A stretch of DNA of 15,481 nt from Pseudomonadota bacterium (GCA_023419995.1 JAEZXF010000476.1:1-15481); one strand, 5' to 3'. Shown: positions 1 through 12,187, counted from the stretch's first letter. Notes: a model not told the origin generated them from the sequence alone. A program made the numbers and translations.

Positions 1-253
1 GATATATCGTCTCACCTTCACGGTGTGCTCCCTTGTTGGGCGGACCCGGCGATGCGGCCCGCCATGTGTCCCTCGCATCCGGTCGGTGGCCCCCGACCAT
101 TTCCGGCACGTGCCTGCGGCCCATCTCCGCAGCCGGTCGCGCCGGCATGACAAAACGTCCGGGAAGGTTGGCGACGGCGACAACGCCGCTCCTTGCGAGC
201 GACGGATCCCCCGGCCGCGCCACGCCCCAAGAACCACCCCGGACCACGATGCG

Positions 254-294
254 GCAGGAATGGTAACAGAAGATAAAATGCGACGGATTCCTGC
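254..294. repeat. 8-bp inverted repeat around an A-rich island
   Basis: GCAGGAAT at 254-261 is exactly complementary to ATTCCTGC at 287-294. The 25-nt spacer includes an A-rich run (GATAAAATG), unusual in this GC-rich window, and TTAAAA follows the right arm. The loop is long for a terminator, so a protein-binding dyad or chance is as likely as an RNA hairpin. Confidence 0.35.
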
Positions 295-307
295 TTAAAA
301 CGTGGCG

Positions 308-336
308 GCGGCCATGACCAGTGCGCGAATGGCCGC
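308..336. repeat. 8-bp inverted repeat in the cbs upstream region
   Basis: GCGGCCAT at 308-315 pairs perfectly with ATGGCCGC at 329-336 across a 13-nt loop, and a pyrimidine-rich run (TCTTCCGTCTTCC) follows. It ends about 200 bases before the cystathionine beta-synthase start. It could be a terminator for something to the left, a leader hairpin, or an operator. Confidence 0.4.
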
Positions 337-537
337 GATCTTCCGTCTTCCGCCGCGGGCTGCATGGCGTGCCGCTGGTGTGAAGGAACGACATTCCATG
401 GGATACGTTCATATTGGCAAACCGTTCCTTTGAATGGCAGTATTTTTGCGCCAAACCGGAACCGGATTTCGATGGCGTTTCGGCCGCACCCATGAAGGCG
501 CGGGCGGGGCGCTATCCGTGCAGATGGATTTCTTGTC

Positions 538-1955
<1,418 letters not shown>

Positions 1956-1959
<4 letters not shown>

Positions 1960-3125
1960 CCGCGACCGGAAAGAACCGTCTGGCCTTCTCCACCCGCACC
2001 ATCCACGGGGGGCAGAGCCACGACCCGACGACGGGCGCGGTCATGGTGCCGATCTACGCCACCTCGACCTTCGCCCAGCAGAGCCCGGGCGTGCACAAGG
2101 GCTTCGAGTACGCGCGCAGCCAGAACCCGACGCGCTTCGCCTTCGAGCGGGCTGTCGCCGACCTCGAAAGCGGCGCCGAGGCCTTCGCCTTCGCCTCTGG
2201 CCTCGCGGCGATCGCCACCATCCTCGACCTGTTCGACGCCGGCAGCCACATCGTCGCCAGCGACGACATCTATGGCGGTACCTTCCGGCTGATCGACAAG
2301 GTGCGCAGCCGCTCGGCCGGGCTGAAGGCGGATTTCGCCGATTTCACCGACCTCGCGGCCGTCGAGGCGGCGATTCGTCCCGAAACGAAGCTGCTGTGGA
2401 TCGAGACGCCGACCAACCCGCTGCTCAAGATCGTCGACCTCGAGGCGATCGCGGCGCTGGCGAAGCGCAAGGGGCTGGTCACCGTCGCCGACAACACCTT
2501 CTGCAGCCCCTACATCCAGCGGCCGCTCGAGCTCGGAATCGACGTCGTCGTCCACTCGACCACCAAGTACCTCAACGGCCATTCGGACATGATCGGCGGC
2601 GTCGCGGTGGTGCGTGAGGAGGGCGAGCTCCTCGACCGGCTGAAGTTCCTGCAGAACGCGGTCGGCGCGATCTCGGGGCCGTTCGACAGTTTTCTCGCGC
2701 TGCGCGGGCTGAAGACGCTGGCCTTGAGGATGGAGCGGCACTCGCAGAACGGGCTGAAGATCGCCCGCTGGCTCGAGGCGCGCCCGGACGTGCGGCGCGT
2801 GATCTATCCGGGGCTGGAAAGCCATCCGCAGCACGCGATCGCGGCGCGGCAGATGCACGCCTTCGGTGGCATGCTCTCGGTCGATCTCGACCGCGACCTT
2901 GCCGGCACCAAGCGGTTCCTGGAGCGCACGCGACTGTTCACGCTGGCGGAAAGCCTCGGCGGCGTCGAAAGCCTGATCGAGCACCCGGCGCTGATGACGC
3001 ACGGCTCGATCCCGCCGGAGCAGCGCGCGGCGATCGGTATCTCCGACTCGCTGGTCCGGCTCTCGGCCGGCATCGAGGACGGCGACGACCTGATCGCCGA
3101 CCTGGAGCAGGCGCTGAAGGCCTGA
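1956..3125 (+). CDS. Cystathionine gamma-lyase-type PLP enzyme (Cys/Met metabolism family)
   Basis: A 389-residue fold-type I PLP enzyme of the Cys/Met metabolism family, of usual length. The PLP lysine is K204 in HSTTKYLNGHSD, with cofactor-contacting D179 in VADNTF. The phosphate- and substrate-contacting segment EYARSQNPTR (51-60) and the late motif LGGVESLIEHPALMTH are typical of cystathionine gamma-lyases and gamma-synthases. It starts inside the stop codon of the cystathionine beta-synthase gene (ATGA, 1956-1959), with GAGG about 11 bases upstream. That partnership argues for the lyase direction: cystathionine to cysteine, 2-oxobutyrate and ammonia. The family is promiscuous, so cystathionine gamma-synthase or homocysteine desulfhydrase activity cannot be ruled out. 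Confidence 0.88.
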
Positions 3126-3142
3126 GCGGACGCCGCGAAGGG

Positions 3143-3167
3143 GCCGCCGTCAGCCGATGACGGCGGC
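3143..3167. terminator. 10-bp GC-rich hairpin at a convergent gene end
   Basis: GCCGCCGTCA (3143-3152) is perfectly complementary to TGACGGCGGC (3158-3167) with a 5-nt loop. It lies where the lyase gene and the minus-strand aminotransferase gene converge, and it includes the aminotransferase stop codon and last few codons. There is no U-tract on either side, so it would be a hairpin-type end signal or RNA 3'-end protector rather than a classical intrinsic terminator. Confidence 0.5.
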
Positions 3168-4268
3168 GATGATGGTGTCCTGCACCTGCGAGGCCAGGTA
3201 CGGGTGCATCGGCAGGCTGAGGACGCGGCCGGCGAGATCCTCGGTGACGGGAAGGCCGGCCGGATCGGTCGGGAAGGCGCTGTAGGCGTCCTGCACGTGC
3301 AGCGGGATCGGATAGTAGATCGCCGTCGGCACGCCGGCGTCGCGGCAGCGCGCCTGAAGCGCCTCGCGCTCGGCCGTCGACTTCACCTTGATCGTGTACT
3401 GCGCCCAGATGCTGGTCAGGCCCTCCGGGATGCAGGGCGGCTCGTAGTGGCCGGCCAGCGCCGCCGTGTAGCGCTTCGCTACGTCCTGCCGCGCCTCGAT
3501 CTCGTCGGCGTAGATCGCCAGCTTCTCGAGCAGGATCGCGGCCTGAAGGGTGTCCATGCGGCTGTTGATGCCGATGCGGGCATAGGCGTAGCGATCCGCG
3601 CCCATGCCGTGCTGGCGCAGCGAGTTCATCAGCGCGGCGAGGTCGTCGTCGTCTGTGAACACGGCGCCGCCGTCGCCGTAGCAGCCGAGCGGCTTTGCCG
3701 GGAAGAACGACGTGGTCGAGATGTCGCACAGCGAGCCGGCGACGCGACCGTGATAGACCCCGCCCCAGCCCTGGGCGCTGTCGCCGATCACCTTCATGCC
3801 GTTGTCGCGGGCGATGGGGTTGAGCATGTCGTAGTCGGCCGGTAGGCCGAACAGGTCGACGGGGATGACGCAGGCGGGGTTGAGGCCGAGCGTGCGGGCA
3901 TGGGCGATGGCGCGCTTGAGGCTCTCGGGATCCATGTTGAAGGTGTCGGGCAGGACGTCGACGAAGACGGGCGTCGCGCCGACCAGGGGCACGACCTCGG
4001 CGGTGGCGGCGAAGGTGAAGGAGGGGACGAAGACGGCGTCGCCGGCCTTGATGCCGAGCGCCATCAGGGCGAGCTGGAGGGCGTCGGTGCCGTTGGCGCA
4101 GGCGAGCGCATGCTTCACGCCGCAGAACGCGGCGAGCTGCTTCTCCAGCTCGGCTACCTCCTTGCCCATCACGTACTGGCCGCTGTCGAGCACCCTGGCG
4201 ATGGCCTGGTCGAGGAGGGGGCGCAGGCGGGCCTGCTGGGCGGCGAGGTCGATGAAGGGCAGGCTCAC
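3150..4268 (-). CDS. WbpE-like DegT/DnrJ/EryC1/StrS sugar aminotransferase
   Basis: A 372-residue PLP-dependent nucleotide-sugar aminotransferase. The internal-aldimine lysine is K192 in SFFPAKPLGCYGDGG; D163 and Q166 in GDSAQGWG contact PLP; CANGTDAL (57-64) and PSFTFAATAE (82-91) are family hallmarks. The lysine motif, NSRMDTLQAAILLEKL and the C-terminal SLPMHPYL closely match, from memory, Pseudomonas WbpE, which transaminates a UDP-3-keto-GlcNAc-uronate for O-antigen. A related ketosugar substrate is likely here, but specificity cannot be fixed from sequence. The start is GTG (complement of 4266-4268) with GGAG eight bases upstream; no in-frame ATG fits better. No glycosyltransferase or sugar dehydrogenase partner is in the window, so it is an orphan here. 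It diverges from the stress-protein gene. Confidence 0.87.
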   Translation of the reverse strand: MSLPFIDLAAQQARLRPLLDQAIARVLDSGQYVMGKEVAELEKQLAAFCGVKHALACANGTDALQLALMALGIKAGDAVFVPSFTFAATAEVVPLVGATPVFVDVLPDTFNMDPESLKRAIAHARTLGLNPACVIPVDLFGLPADYDMLNPIARDNGMKVIGDSAQGWGGVYHGRVAGSLCDISTTSFFPAKPLGCYGDGGAVFTDDDDLAALMNSLRQHGMGADRYAYARIGINSRMDTLQAAILLEKLAIYADEIEARQDVAKRYTAALAGHYEPPCIPEGLTSIWAQYTIKVKSTAEREALQARCRDAGVPTAIYYPIPLHVQDAYSAFPTDPAGLPVTEDLAGRVLSLPMHPYLASQVQDTIIAAVIG

Positions 4269-4412
4269 GAATGCGTCTCCAATGGCTGACGAGGAGCGAT
4301 CTGGGCAGGGTCCGGAATGCGGGATGCCGAGGGCGTCGATACGTCAAGTCGGGTGAGGTGGCAACCGCGACCTTCCGGCGCTGGCAGGCGCCGTATGCCT
4401 TCTCGATTCAGG

Positions 4413-4426
4413 TTGATTCAGGGCAA
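4413..4426 (+). promoter_or_regulatory. Candidate FixK/FNR box upstream of the universal stress protein gene
   Basis: The 14-mer TTGATTCAGGGCAA fits the FixK-type pattern TTG(A/C)-N6-(T/G)CAA exactly, reading TTGA, six bases, GCAA. Its centre is about 74 bases before the ATG at 4494. If it acted from the common -41.5 position, transcription would start near 4461 and leave a leader of about 33 bases. A FixK-type regulator is encoded 8 kb away in the same window, and universal stress proteins are frequent FNR/FixK targets. The site is also 145 bases upstream of the divergent aminotransferase gene, a less likely target. Confidence 0.6.
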
Positions 4427-4493
4427 GGATTGCGGTCCGCGCGCGGGTTAGACATGTTGAACGCCGGAATTCCCGGCAGAAAGGCAGGATGCC

Positions 4494-5330
4494 ATGGCTT
4501 TCAGGACCATTCTCACCGTCGCGGGGCTCGGCCACGGCGATCACGATATCGATATCGCCGCATCACTTTGTGAAGAGGCCTCGGCCCATCTTTCGGTCTT
4601 CGTGGTGGCGATCGCCGCGCCGCCGCCGGTCGGCGCGTATGCCGCCATGATCTCCGACGCCTGGGTGCAGGAACGCCAGGTCGACGTGGAACGGCTGGAG
4701 GAACGCCTCGCCGCGGTCACGGCGCGCCTGTCGACCCGCGACGTCTCGGCCGACATCGCCGGCGACTATGCCGAGAACGCATGGGCGGACGATGCGATCG
4801 GCCGGCGCGGCCGCTATGCGGACCTCACCTTCGTCGGCCCGGAGATGCTGGCCTCGGAGACGCTGAAGGAGAAGGTCATCGAGGGCGCGCTGTTCTCCTC
4901 CGGCAAGCCGATGCTGCTGCTGCCCGAAACCGCGACCCCGACGCTGAAGCCGAAGCGCGTCATGGTGGCGTGGGATTCGCGCACCGAGGCGTCGCGCGCG
5001 GTGCGCGAGGCGCTCGACGTGCTGAAGGACGCCGAGGAAGTGCGGCTCGTCCTCGTCGATCCCGGCCAGGGCGAGGAGGCGCACGGCGACGAGCCGGGCG
5101 CGGACGCCGCCGTTCATCTGGTGCGCCACGGCGTGCGCGTCGGCGTCGACAGGCTGCCGAGCGGCGGCCGCCCGGTCGCCGAGGTGCTGCGCCGCCATGC
5201 CGCCGACATGGCGGCCGACATGATCGTGATGGGCGCCTACGGCCATTCGCGGCTGCGCCAGCGCATCCTCGGCGGCGTGACGCGCTCGATGATCGAGGAG
5301 CTGGCGCTGCCGATCCTCATGGCGCGGTGA
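4494..5330 (+). CDS. Universal stress protein, tandem UspA domains
   Basis: A 278-residue cytosolic protein with two UspA domains, roughly residues 1-143 and 152-278. The second carries the nucleotide-binding loop as GAYGHSRLRQRILGG, a variant of G-2x-G-9x-G(S/T) in which the last Ser/Thr is Gly; ATP binding is likely but not certain. The first domain lacks this loop and is probably structural. Such tandem proteins are linked to survival under oxygen limitation and other stress. AGGA lies a few bases before the ATG, supporting this start. A FixK-box match sits in the promoter region, which suggests microaerobic induction. The gene converges with the permease gene across a 9-bp gap holding a hairpin. 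Confidence 0.9.
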   Translation: MAFRTILTVAGLGHGDHDIDIAASLCEEASAHLSVFVVAIAAPPPVGAYAAMISDAWVQERQVDVERLEERLAAVTARLSTRDVSADIAGDYAENAWADDAIGRRGRYADLTFVGPEMLASETLKEKVIEGALFSSGKPMLLLPETATPTLKPKRVMVAWDSRTEASRAVREALDVLKDAEEVRLVLVDPGQGEEAHGDEPGADAAVHLVRHGVRVGVDRLPSGGRPVAEVLRRHAADMAADMIVMGAYGHSRLRQRILGGVTRSMIEELALPILMAR

Positions 5331-5339
5331 CGCCGCGCC
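5321..5339. terminator. 7-bp GC hairpin filling the convergent gap between usp and permease genes
   Basis: GGCGCGG (5321-5327) pairs with CCGCGCC (5333-5339) around a TGACG loop that contains the stress-protein stop codon. The right arm ends one base before the permease stop codon on the other strand, so the hairpin exactly spans the junction of the two transcripts. No U-tract follows on either strand. Confidence 0.45.
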
Positions 5340-7190
5340 TCAGGGATAGAGCGGGAAGGCCAGCGGCACGACGGCAACGGCGAACGCCATGACCGCCAGC
5401 GCGAGCGGCACGCCGATGCGCACAAAGTCGAGGAAGCGGTAGTTGCCGGGACCGAGGACGAGCGTGTTCACCGGCGAGGACACCGGGGTCATGAAGGCCG
5501 TGGAGGCGGCGAGGGCCACCGTCATGGCGAAGGGATAGGGCGAGGCGCCGAGCGCATCGGCGATCGCCAGCGCCACCGGCGCCATCAGCACGGCGGTCGC
5601 GGTGTTGGAGATGAAGAGGCCGAGAAGCGCCGTCGCCGCGAACAGACCGGCAAGCACGAGGCGCGGGCCGGCGTCGCCCGCGAGGCCGAGCAGCGCGCCG
5701 GCGGCAAGATCGATTCCGCCGGTCCGTTGCAGCGCGAGCGAGAACGGCAGCATGCCGACGATGAGCAGCAGCGCCTGCCAGTGGATCGCGCGGTAGGCGC
5801 CAGGCATGTCGATGCAGCCGAACAGCCCCATCAGCAGGCAGCCGATCAGCGCCGCCTGCACGTCAGGGACCGCACCCGTCACCATCAGTCCGACCGTCGC
5901 CAGCAGCGCGAACAGCGCGTGCGGCGCGCGCGACGGCACGGGGACCACGTCCTCTTCCTCGGCCGGGAGCGACAGCACGACGAGGTCGCGCCTGTCCTGC
6001 ATGACGCGCCGGATAGCGCGCCACGGGCCCGCGACGAGCAGCGTATCGCCGAGCTTGAGCGTCTCGTGGGCGATGGCACCGCGATGCGCCTCGCGCCCGC
6101 GCTTCAGGCCGACGATGGCGAGGTCTGTCTCGGAGCGGAACCGTGCCTCGACAGGCGACATGCCGATCAGGCGCGAGGTGGCCGGAATCATCAGCTCGGC
6201 CATGCCGATGTCCTGCGCGCGGTCCGAGAAGTACGCTCCAGAAAGCGGCAGGCGCGCCAGCGTGTAGCGCTCGAGGATGGCATCGATGTTGCCCTCGCGC
6301 TCGACGAGGTCGATCAGGAGCACGTCACCGGCCATGAGACGGGTGGCGGCGGTCGGCTGCAGCAGCTGGCTTGCGAAGCGGCTCGCGCGCTCGATGCCGA
6401 TGACGTGGACGCCGGACGAGGCGCGAAGATCGAGCTCGGCCAGCGTCCTGCCGCAGAAGGGCGAGCCCGCCGTCACCCGCAGGCGGTGTTCGTGCGCGGA
6501 GAGGCCGTATTCCTCGACCCACTCGGCGAGCTTCGGCTTTCCCGCCCCGGCGGCTGCGGTGTTCTCCGTCGGCAGCCAGCGCCGGGCGACGAGCATGTAG
6601 GCGACGCCGAGCGCCAGCACGCCGAGGCCGAACGGTGTGAAGCTGAAGAAATGGAAGCCTTCGAACCCGCGCCGGGTCATCTCGCCGTTGACGATGAGGT
6701 TCGGCGCGGTGGCGATCAGCGTCATCATGCCGCTTGTCAGCGCCGCGACGCTCAGCGGCATCATCAGCCGGCCGGGCGCGATGCGGGCGTCGCGCGCGAT
6801 CCGGAGCACGACGGGGATGAAGATGGCGACGACGCCGGTCGAGCTCATGAACGAGCCGATGCCAGTGACCACGATCATCAGCAGCGCGACGAGCCGCGCT
6901 TCGCTGTGGCCGGCATGGGCGGTGAGCCAGTTGCCGAAGGCGTGCGCTACCCCGGTGCGCACCAGCCCCTCGCCGAGGACGAACAGCGCCGCGATCAGCA
7001 CGATGTTGGGATCGGCGAAGCCGCGCAGCGCCTCGTCCACGGCGATGATGCCGGTCAAGGGCAGGGCGGTCATCATCAACAGCGCCACCGCGTCCATGCG
7101 CGGCCGGTTGACGGCGAACATGACGATGGCGGCGCACAGCAGGCCGAGGACGATGGCGAGATCGGCAGTCATCGTCCCCGAATAGGGCAT
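5340..7190 (-). CDS. SLC13/DASS-type permease with two RCK_C (TrkA-C) domains
   Basis: A 616-residue inner-membrane transporter with hydrophobic segments in two halves (about 8-205 and 423-614). The halves carry the repeated anion-permease signatures SSTGVVA (116-122) with TAPN (161-164), and SNTATAV (528-534) with TPVSSPVN (568-575). Between them lies a soluble insert of about 200 residues that reads as two RCK_C/TrkA-C ligand-binding domains (about 225-310 and 320-400; LMAGDVLLIDL and LKLGDTLLVAGP are typical ends). Proteins of this layout are usually annotated as sodium:sulfate or dicarboxylate symporters, but substrates are mostly unproven. ATG 7190 gives the longest frame; ATG 7172 (residue 7, preceded by GGGGA) is an equally good start. 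It lies 75 bp downstream of the PHA synthase gene on the same strand and may share its transcript. Confidence 0.88.
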   Translation of the reverse strand: MPYSGTMTADLAIVLGLLCAAIVMFAVNRPRMDAVALLMMTALPLTGIIAVDEALRGFADPNIVLIAALFVLGEGLVRTGVAHAFGNWLTAHAGHSEARLVALLMIVVTGIGSFMSSTGVVAIFIPVVLRIARDARIAPGRLMMPLSVAALTSGMMTLIATAPNLIVNGEMTRRGFEGFHFFSFTPFGLGVLALGVAYMLVARRWLPTENTAAAGAGKPKLAEWVEEYGLSAHEHRLRVTAGSPFCGRTLAELDLRASSGVHVIGIERASRFASQLLQPTAATRLMAGDVLLIDLVEREGNIDAILERYTLARLPLSGAYFSDRAQDIGMAELMIPATSRLIGMSPVEARFRSETDLAIVGLKRGREAHRGAIAHETLKLGDTLLVAGPWRAIRRVMQDRRDLVVLSLPAEEEDVVPVPSRAPHALFALLATVGLMVTGAVPDVQAALIGCLLMGLFGCIDMPGAYRAIHWQALLLIVGMLPFSLALQRTGGIDLAAGALLGLAGDAGPRLVLAGLFAATALLGLFISNTATAVLMAPVALAIADALGASPYPFAMTVALAASTAFMTPVSSPVNTLVLGPGNYRFLDFVRIGVPLALAVMAFAVAVVPLAFPLYP

Positions 7191-7265
7191 GCGCGAGGGA
7201 AATGGAATCGGCTTCGGCCGCTCCTCGAATGGCTGACGCCGGCGGATCGTGGGCGAAATCGCGGC

Positions 7266-9107
7266 CTAGCGCTGGTGGACGTAGGTTCCCGGTGCGTCGC
7301 CCAGCAGCGGCAGGCCCGCGTCCGGCGCGCCCATCGCGGGCAGCGCGACGCGCTCGGGCGAGGAGCGTTCGGCAAGCCACGCCTGCCATGCCGGCCACCA
7401 CGAGCCTTCGCGCAGGTCGGCCTGCTCCGCCCAGCTGTCGGCGTCGACGCAGGGCTCGGCGCCGGTCTTGCCGGCGATGCGGTAGTGGCGGCCCTTGCGG
7501 CCGATCTCGCTGACGATGCCGGCATTGTGGCCGCCGTTGGTCAGCAGGAAGGTGACGTCGGCGTTGCTCAGATAGTGGATCTTGTAGACCGAGCGCCACG
7601 GGGCGACGTGGTCGCGCTCGGTGCCGACGGCGAAGATGGGTGCGCGGATGTTCCGGATGGCGACGGGGAAGCCGTCGACCATGTAGCGCCCGGCCGCGAG
7701 GTCGTTGTCGAGGAACAGCTGGCGCAGGTATTCGGAGTGCATCCGGAAGGGCATGCGGGTGGCGTCGGCGTTCCAGGCCATCAGGTCGTTCATCGCTGCC
7801 GGCTCTCCCATCATGTACTGGCGCAGCATGCGCGACCAGATCAGGTCCTGCGAGCGCAGGAGCTGGAACGCGCCCGCCATCTGGTGCGTGTCGAGGAAGC
7901 CGCGATGCCACATGGCATCCTCGAGGTAGTCGATCTGGCTGTGGTCGATGAACAGGCCGAGCTCGCCCGGCTCGGTGAAGTCGGTCTGCGCCGCGAGCAG
8001 CGTCATCGAGGCGAGCCTGTCGTCGCCGGCATGGGCCATCGCCGCAGCGGCGATCGACAGCAGCGTGCCGCCGAGGCAGTAACCAGTGGCGTGGATCCTG
8101 CGGCCGGGGACGATCCTGCCGATCGCGTCGAGCGCGGCCATGACGCCGAGCCGGCGATAGTCCTCGAGGGTCAGGTCGCGGTCGGCGGCAGTGACGTTGC
8201 GCCACGAGATGCAGAAGACGGTGTGGCCTTCGCCGACCAGATGGCGGACGAGCGAGTTCTCCGGCGACAGGTCGAGGATGTAGTATTTCATGATCCAGGC
8301 CGGCACGATCAGCACGGGCTCGGCATGCACCGTCGGCGTTGTGGGGGCGTACTGGATCAGCTCGATCAGGTGGTTGCGGTAGACGACCTGGCCGGGCGTG
8401 ACCGCCACCTCCTTGCCGGGACGGAACTCCTCCGTGCCGGCGGGCGGCTCGCCGGAGATCTGGCGCGCCATGTCGTCGACGAACAGGCGGTAGCCTTCGA
8501 GGAAGTTGGCGCCGCCGGTGGCGGCGGCGCGCTCGATCACCTCGGGGTTGGTGAGGGGCGAGTTCGACGGCGAGAAGACGTCGAGGATCTGCTTCGTCGC
8601 GAAGGAGACGACCGCCTCGTGATGCGGGGTCACGCCCGGCACCTCGTGGGTGGCGTTGTGCCACCATTGCTGCGCCAGCAGGAACGACTGGTACCACAGG
8701 GAGAACGGCTGCCTGCGCCATGCCTCGTCCTCGAAGCGGCGGTCGCCGGGCAGGGGATCGATGCAGCAATCCGCCGCGTCGTCGTGGGCCTGCCGCAGCG
8801 AGTGCACGGCAAGGCGCGCCGTCTTGCGCCACGCCTTGACCGCGAGCTCGGCCCGCTTGCCGGGCGACTGCGCCAGATGCAGCGCCCAGTCCGACCAGGC
8901 GAGCCAGAGCGCGGCGGGCGAGATGCCCGCCGTCATCTGCGCCGAGAGCGCGCCGAGGCTGCGGTCCATGGCGCGGAAGGCCTCCTCGCCCAGCGGCTCC
9001 GGCAGGGGCGGAACCGGCGGGATGCCGGCGGGCGGCGTCGCGGAAGCCGGCGCGGCGAGGCGGGGCCCTTGCCGGGGGCGCGGGGTTTTGCGAGGGGCGT
9101 TGCTCAT
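7266..9107 (-). CDS. phaC: Poly(3-hydroxyalkanoate) synthase (class I-like)
   Basis: A 613-residue alpha/beta-hydrolase-fold polymerase that would polymerise (R)-3-hydroxyacyl-CoA into storage granules. The synthase box is GYCLGG with catalytic C344, where lipases have Ser. The rest of the triad is D499 in GTERDHVAPW and H527 in NGGHNAGIV. The N-terminal PHA-synthase domain spans roughly residues 125-290 (including FLEGYRLFVDDM), and W302 in CISWRN is conserved in the family. Length matches class I enzymes, which act without a PhaE or PhaR subunit; no phaA, phaB or phasin gene is nearby, so it may be an accessory synthase. The first 40 residues are Pro/Ala-rich and probably disordered. ATG 9107 was chosen because GGAG lies six bases upstream and the frame further upstream has no family similarity. 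It diverges from the ATPase gene. Confidence 0.9.
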   Translation of the reverse strand: MSNAPRKTPRPRQGPRLAAPASATPPAGIPPVPPLPEPLGEEAFRAMDRSLGALSAQMTAGISPAALWLAWSDWALHLAQSPGKRAELAVKAWRKTARLAVHSLRQAHDDAADCCIDPLPGDRRFEDEAWRRQPFSLWYQSFLLAQQWWHNATHEVPGVTPHHEAVVSFATKQILDVFSPSNSPLTNPEVIERAAATGGANFLEGYRLFVDDMARQISGEPPAGTEEFRPGKEVAVTPGQVVYRNHLIELIQYAPTTPTVHAEPVLIVPAWIMKYYILDLSPENSLVRHLVGEGHTVFCISWRNVTAADRDLTLEDYRRLGVMAALDAIGRIVPGRRIHATGYCLGGTLLSIAAAAMAHAGDDRLASMTLLAAQTDFTEPGELGLFIDHSQIDYLEDAMWHRGFLDTHQMAGAFQLLRSQDLIWSRMLRQYMMGEPAAMNDLMAWNADATRMPFRMHSEYLRQLFLDNDLAAGRYMVDGFPVAIRNIRAPIFAVGTERDHVAPWRSVYKIHYLSNADVTFLLTNGGHNAGIVSEIGRKGRHYRIAGKTGAEPCVDADSWAEQADLREGSWWPAWQAWLAERSSPERVALPAMGAPDAGLPLLGDAPGTYVHQR

Positions 9108-9296
9108 GCGATGCTCCGGCTTGCCGGATTGACCGGACGATGCGCAGGACGTTTCTGCCACCAGTATATATAACAGGCCGCTTCCGTGTTCGATGCGGCT
9201 GCGGCAAGCTGGCGCAGCACCCGCCATGTCCCGACGGGTGAAGGGCGCGGCCATATCGGGCAACATCGACGCCGAATCGCAGGAGAAGGTCGCCGC
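9108..9296. promoter_or_regulatory. Divergent promoter region of the PHA synthase and P-type ATPase genes
   Basis: This 189-bp gap must hold promoters for both divergent genes. It contains an unusual TATATATAA run at 9165-9173 in otherwise GC-rich DNA, a plausible -10 or melting region, but I cannot pair it with a convincing -35 in either direction. A search by eye for TTG(A/C)-N6-(T/G)CAA found no match, so direct FixK control of these two genes is not supported here. Confidence 0.35.
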
Positions 9297-12038
<2,742 letters not shown>

Positions 12039-12049
12039 GTCGCCACGAA

Positions 12050-12078
12050 GGTGCGGGATCGAATCACCGTCCCGCGCC
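12050..12078. terminator. 9-bp stem-loop just after the P-type ATPase gene
   Basis: GGTGCGGGA (12050-12058) pairs with TCCCGCGCC (12070-12078) with one T-G wobble and an 11-nt loop, starting 11 bases after the ATPase stop codon. It is well placed to end or protect that mRNA, though no U-run follows. Confidence 0.5.
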
Positions 12079-12150
12079 AACCGGCTGAAAATCAACGATT
12101 GTTGCCTCGCGGCGCGCCTGTTGGAAACTTCCGGCGCGTCGAAAGAAAGC

Positions 12151-12187
12151 GGGCGCCCCACCGTTTGCGGCAAACGGCGAGGCGCCC
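12151..12187. terminator. Long nested hairpin in the convergent gap
   Basis: The outer stem GGGCGCC (12151-12157) pairs with GGCGCCC (12181-12187), and the inner stem CCGTTTG (12161-12167) pairs with CAAACGG (12171-12177) around a CGG loop. Between them is a 3x3 internal loop in which one C-G pair can form. This is the strongest structure in the gap and is nearly symmetric, so it could work on either strand. Confidence 0.55.

Larger units (their letters stand above)
1..537. other. Gene-free leader upstream of the transsulfuration operon
   Basis: No open frame here resembles a known protein, and the frames that are open look like GC-bias shadows. The stretch contains a short dyad at 81-98 (GGTCGG/CCGACC), a dyad at 254-294 around a locally A-rich island, and a second dyad at 308-336. 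Bases 395-445 are also relatively AT-rich. I saw no tRNA, no recognisable SAM, SAH or cobalamin riboswitch, and no match to a FixK box. It probably holds the promoter and 5' leader of the cystathionine beta-synthase gene, and perhaps the end or control region of a gene to the left. Confidence 0.5.

Noticed and set aside
415..435. Possible sigma-54 promoter (TTGGCA) upstream of cbs
   Set aside because: The GC of the -12 element is not found at the required spacing after TTGGCA.
9121..9142. Possible FixK box in the phaC/ATPase divergent promoter (TTGCC, TTGAC half-sites)
   Set aside because: Two TTG half-sites exist, but neither has a (T/G)CAA partner six bases after its four-base half, so the full dyad is missing.
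5727..9173. A 1148-codon plus-strand open frame
   Set aside because: It is antisense to the permease and PHA synthase genes, both of which have clear family motifs, and its own translation has low-complexity Arg/Asp/Gln/His composition and no domain.
9186..9296. Upstream ATG extension of the P-type ATPase
   Set aside because: The 37 extra residues have no family similarity, and ATG 9297 has its own AGGAG ribosome-binding site.
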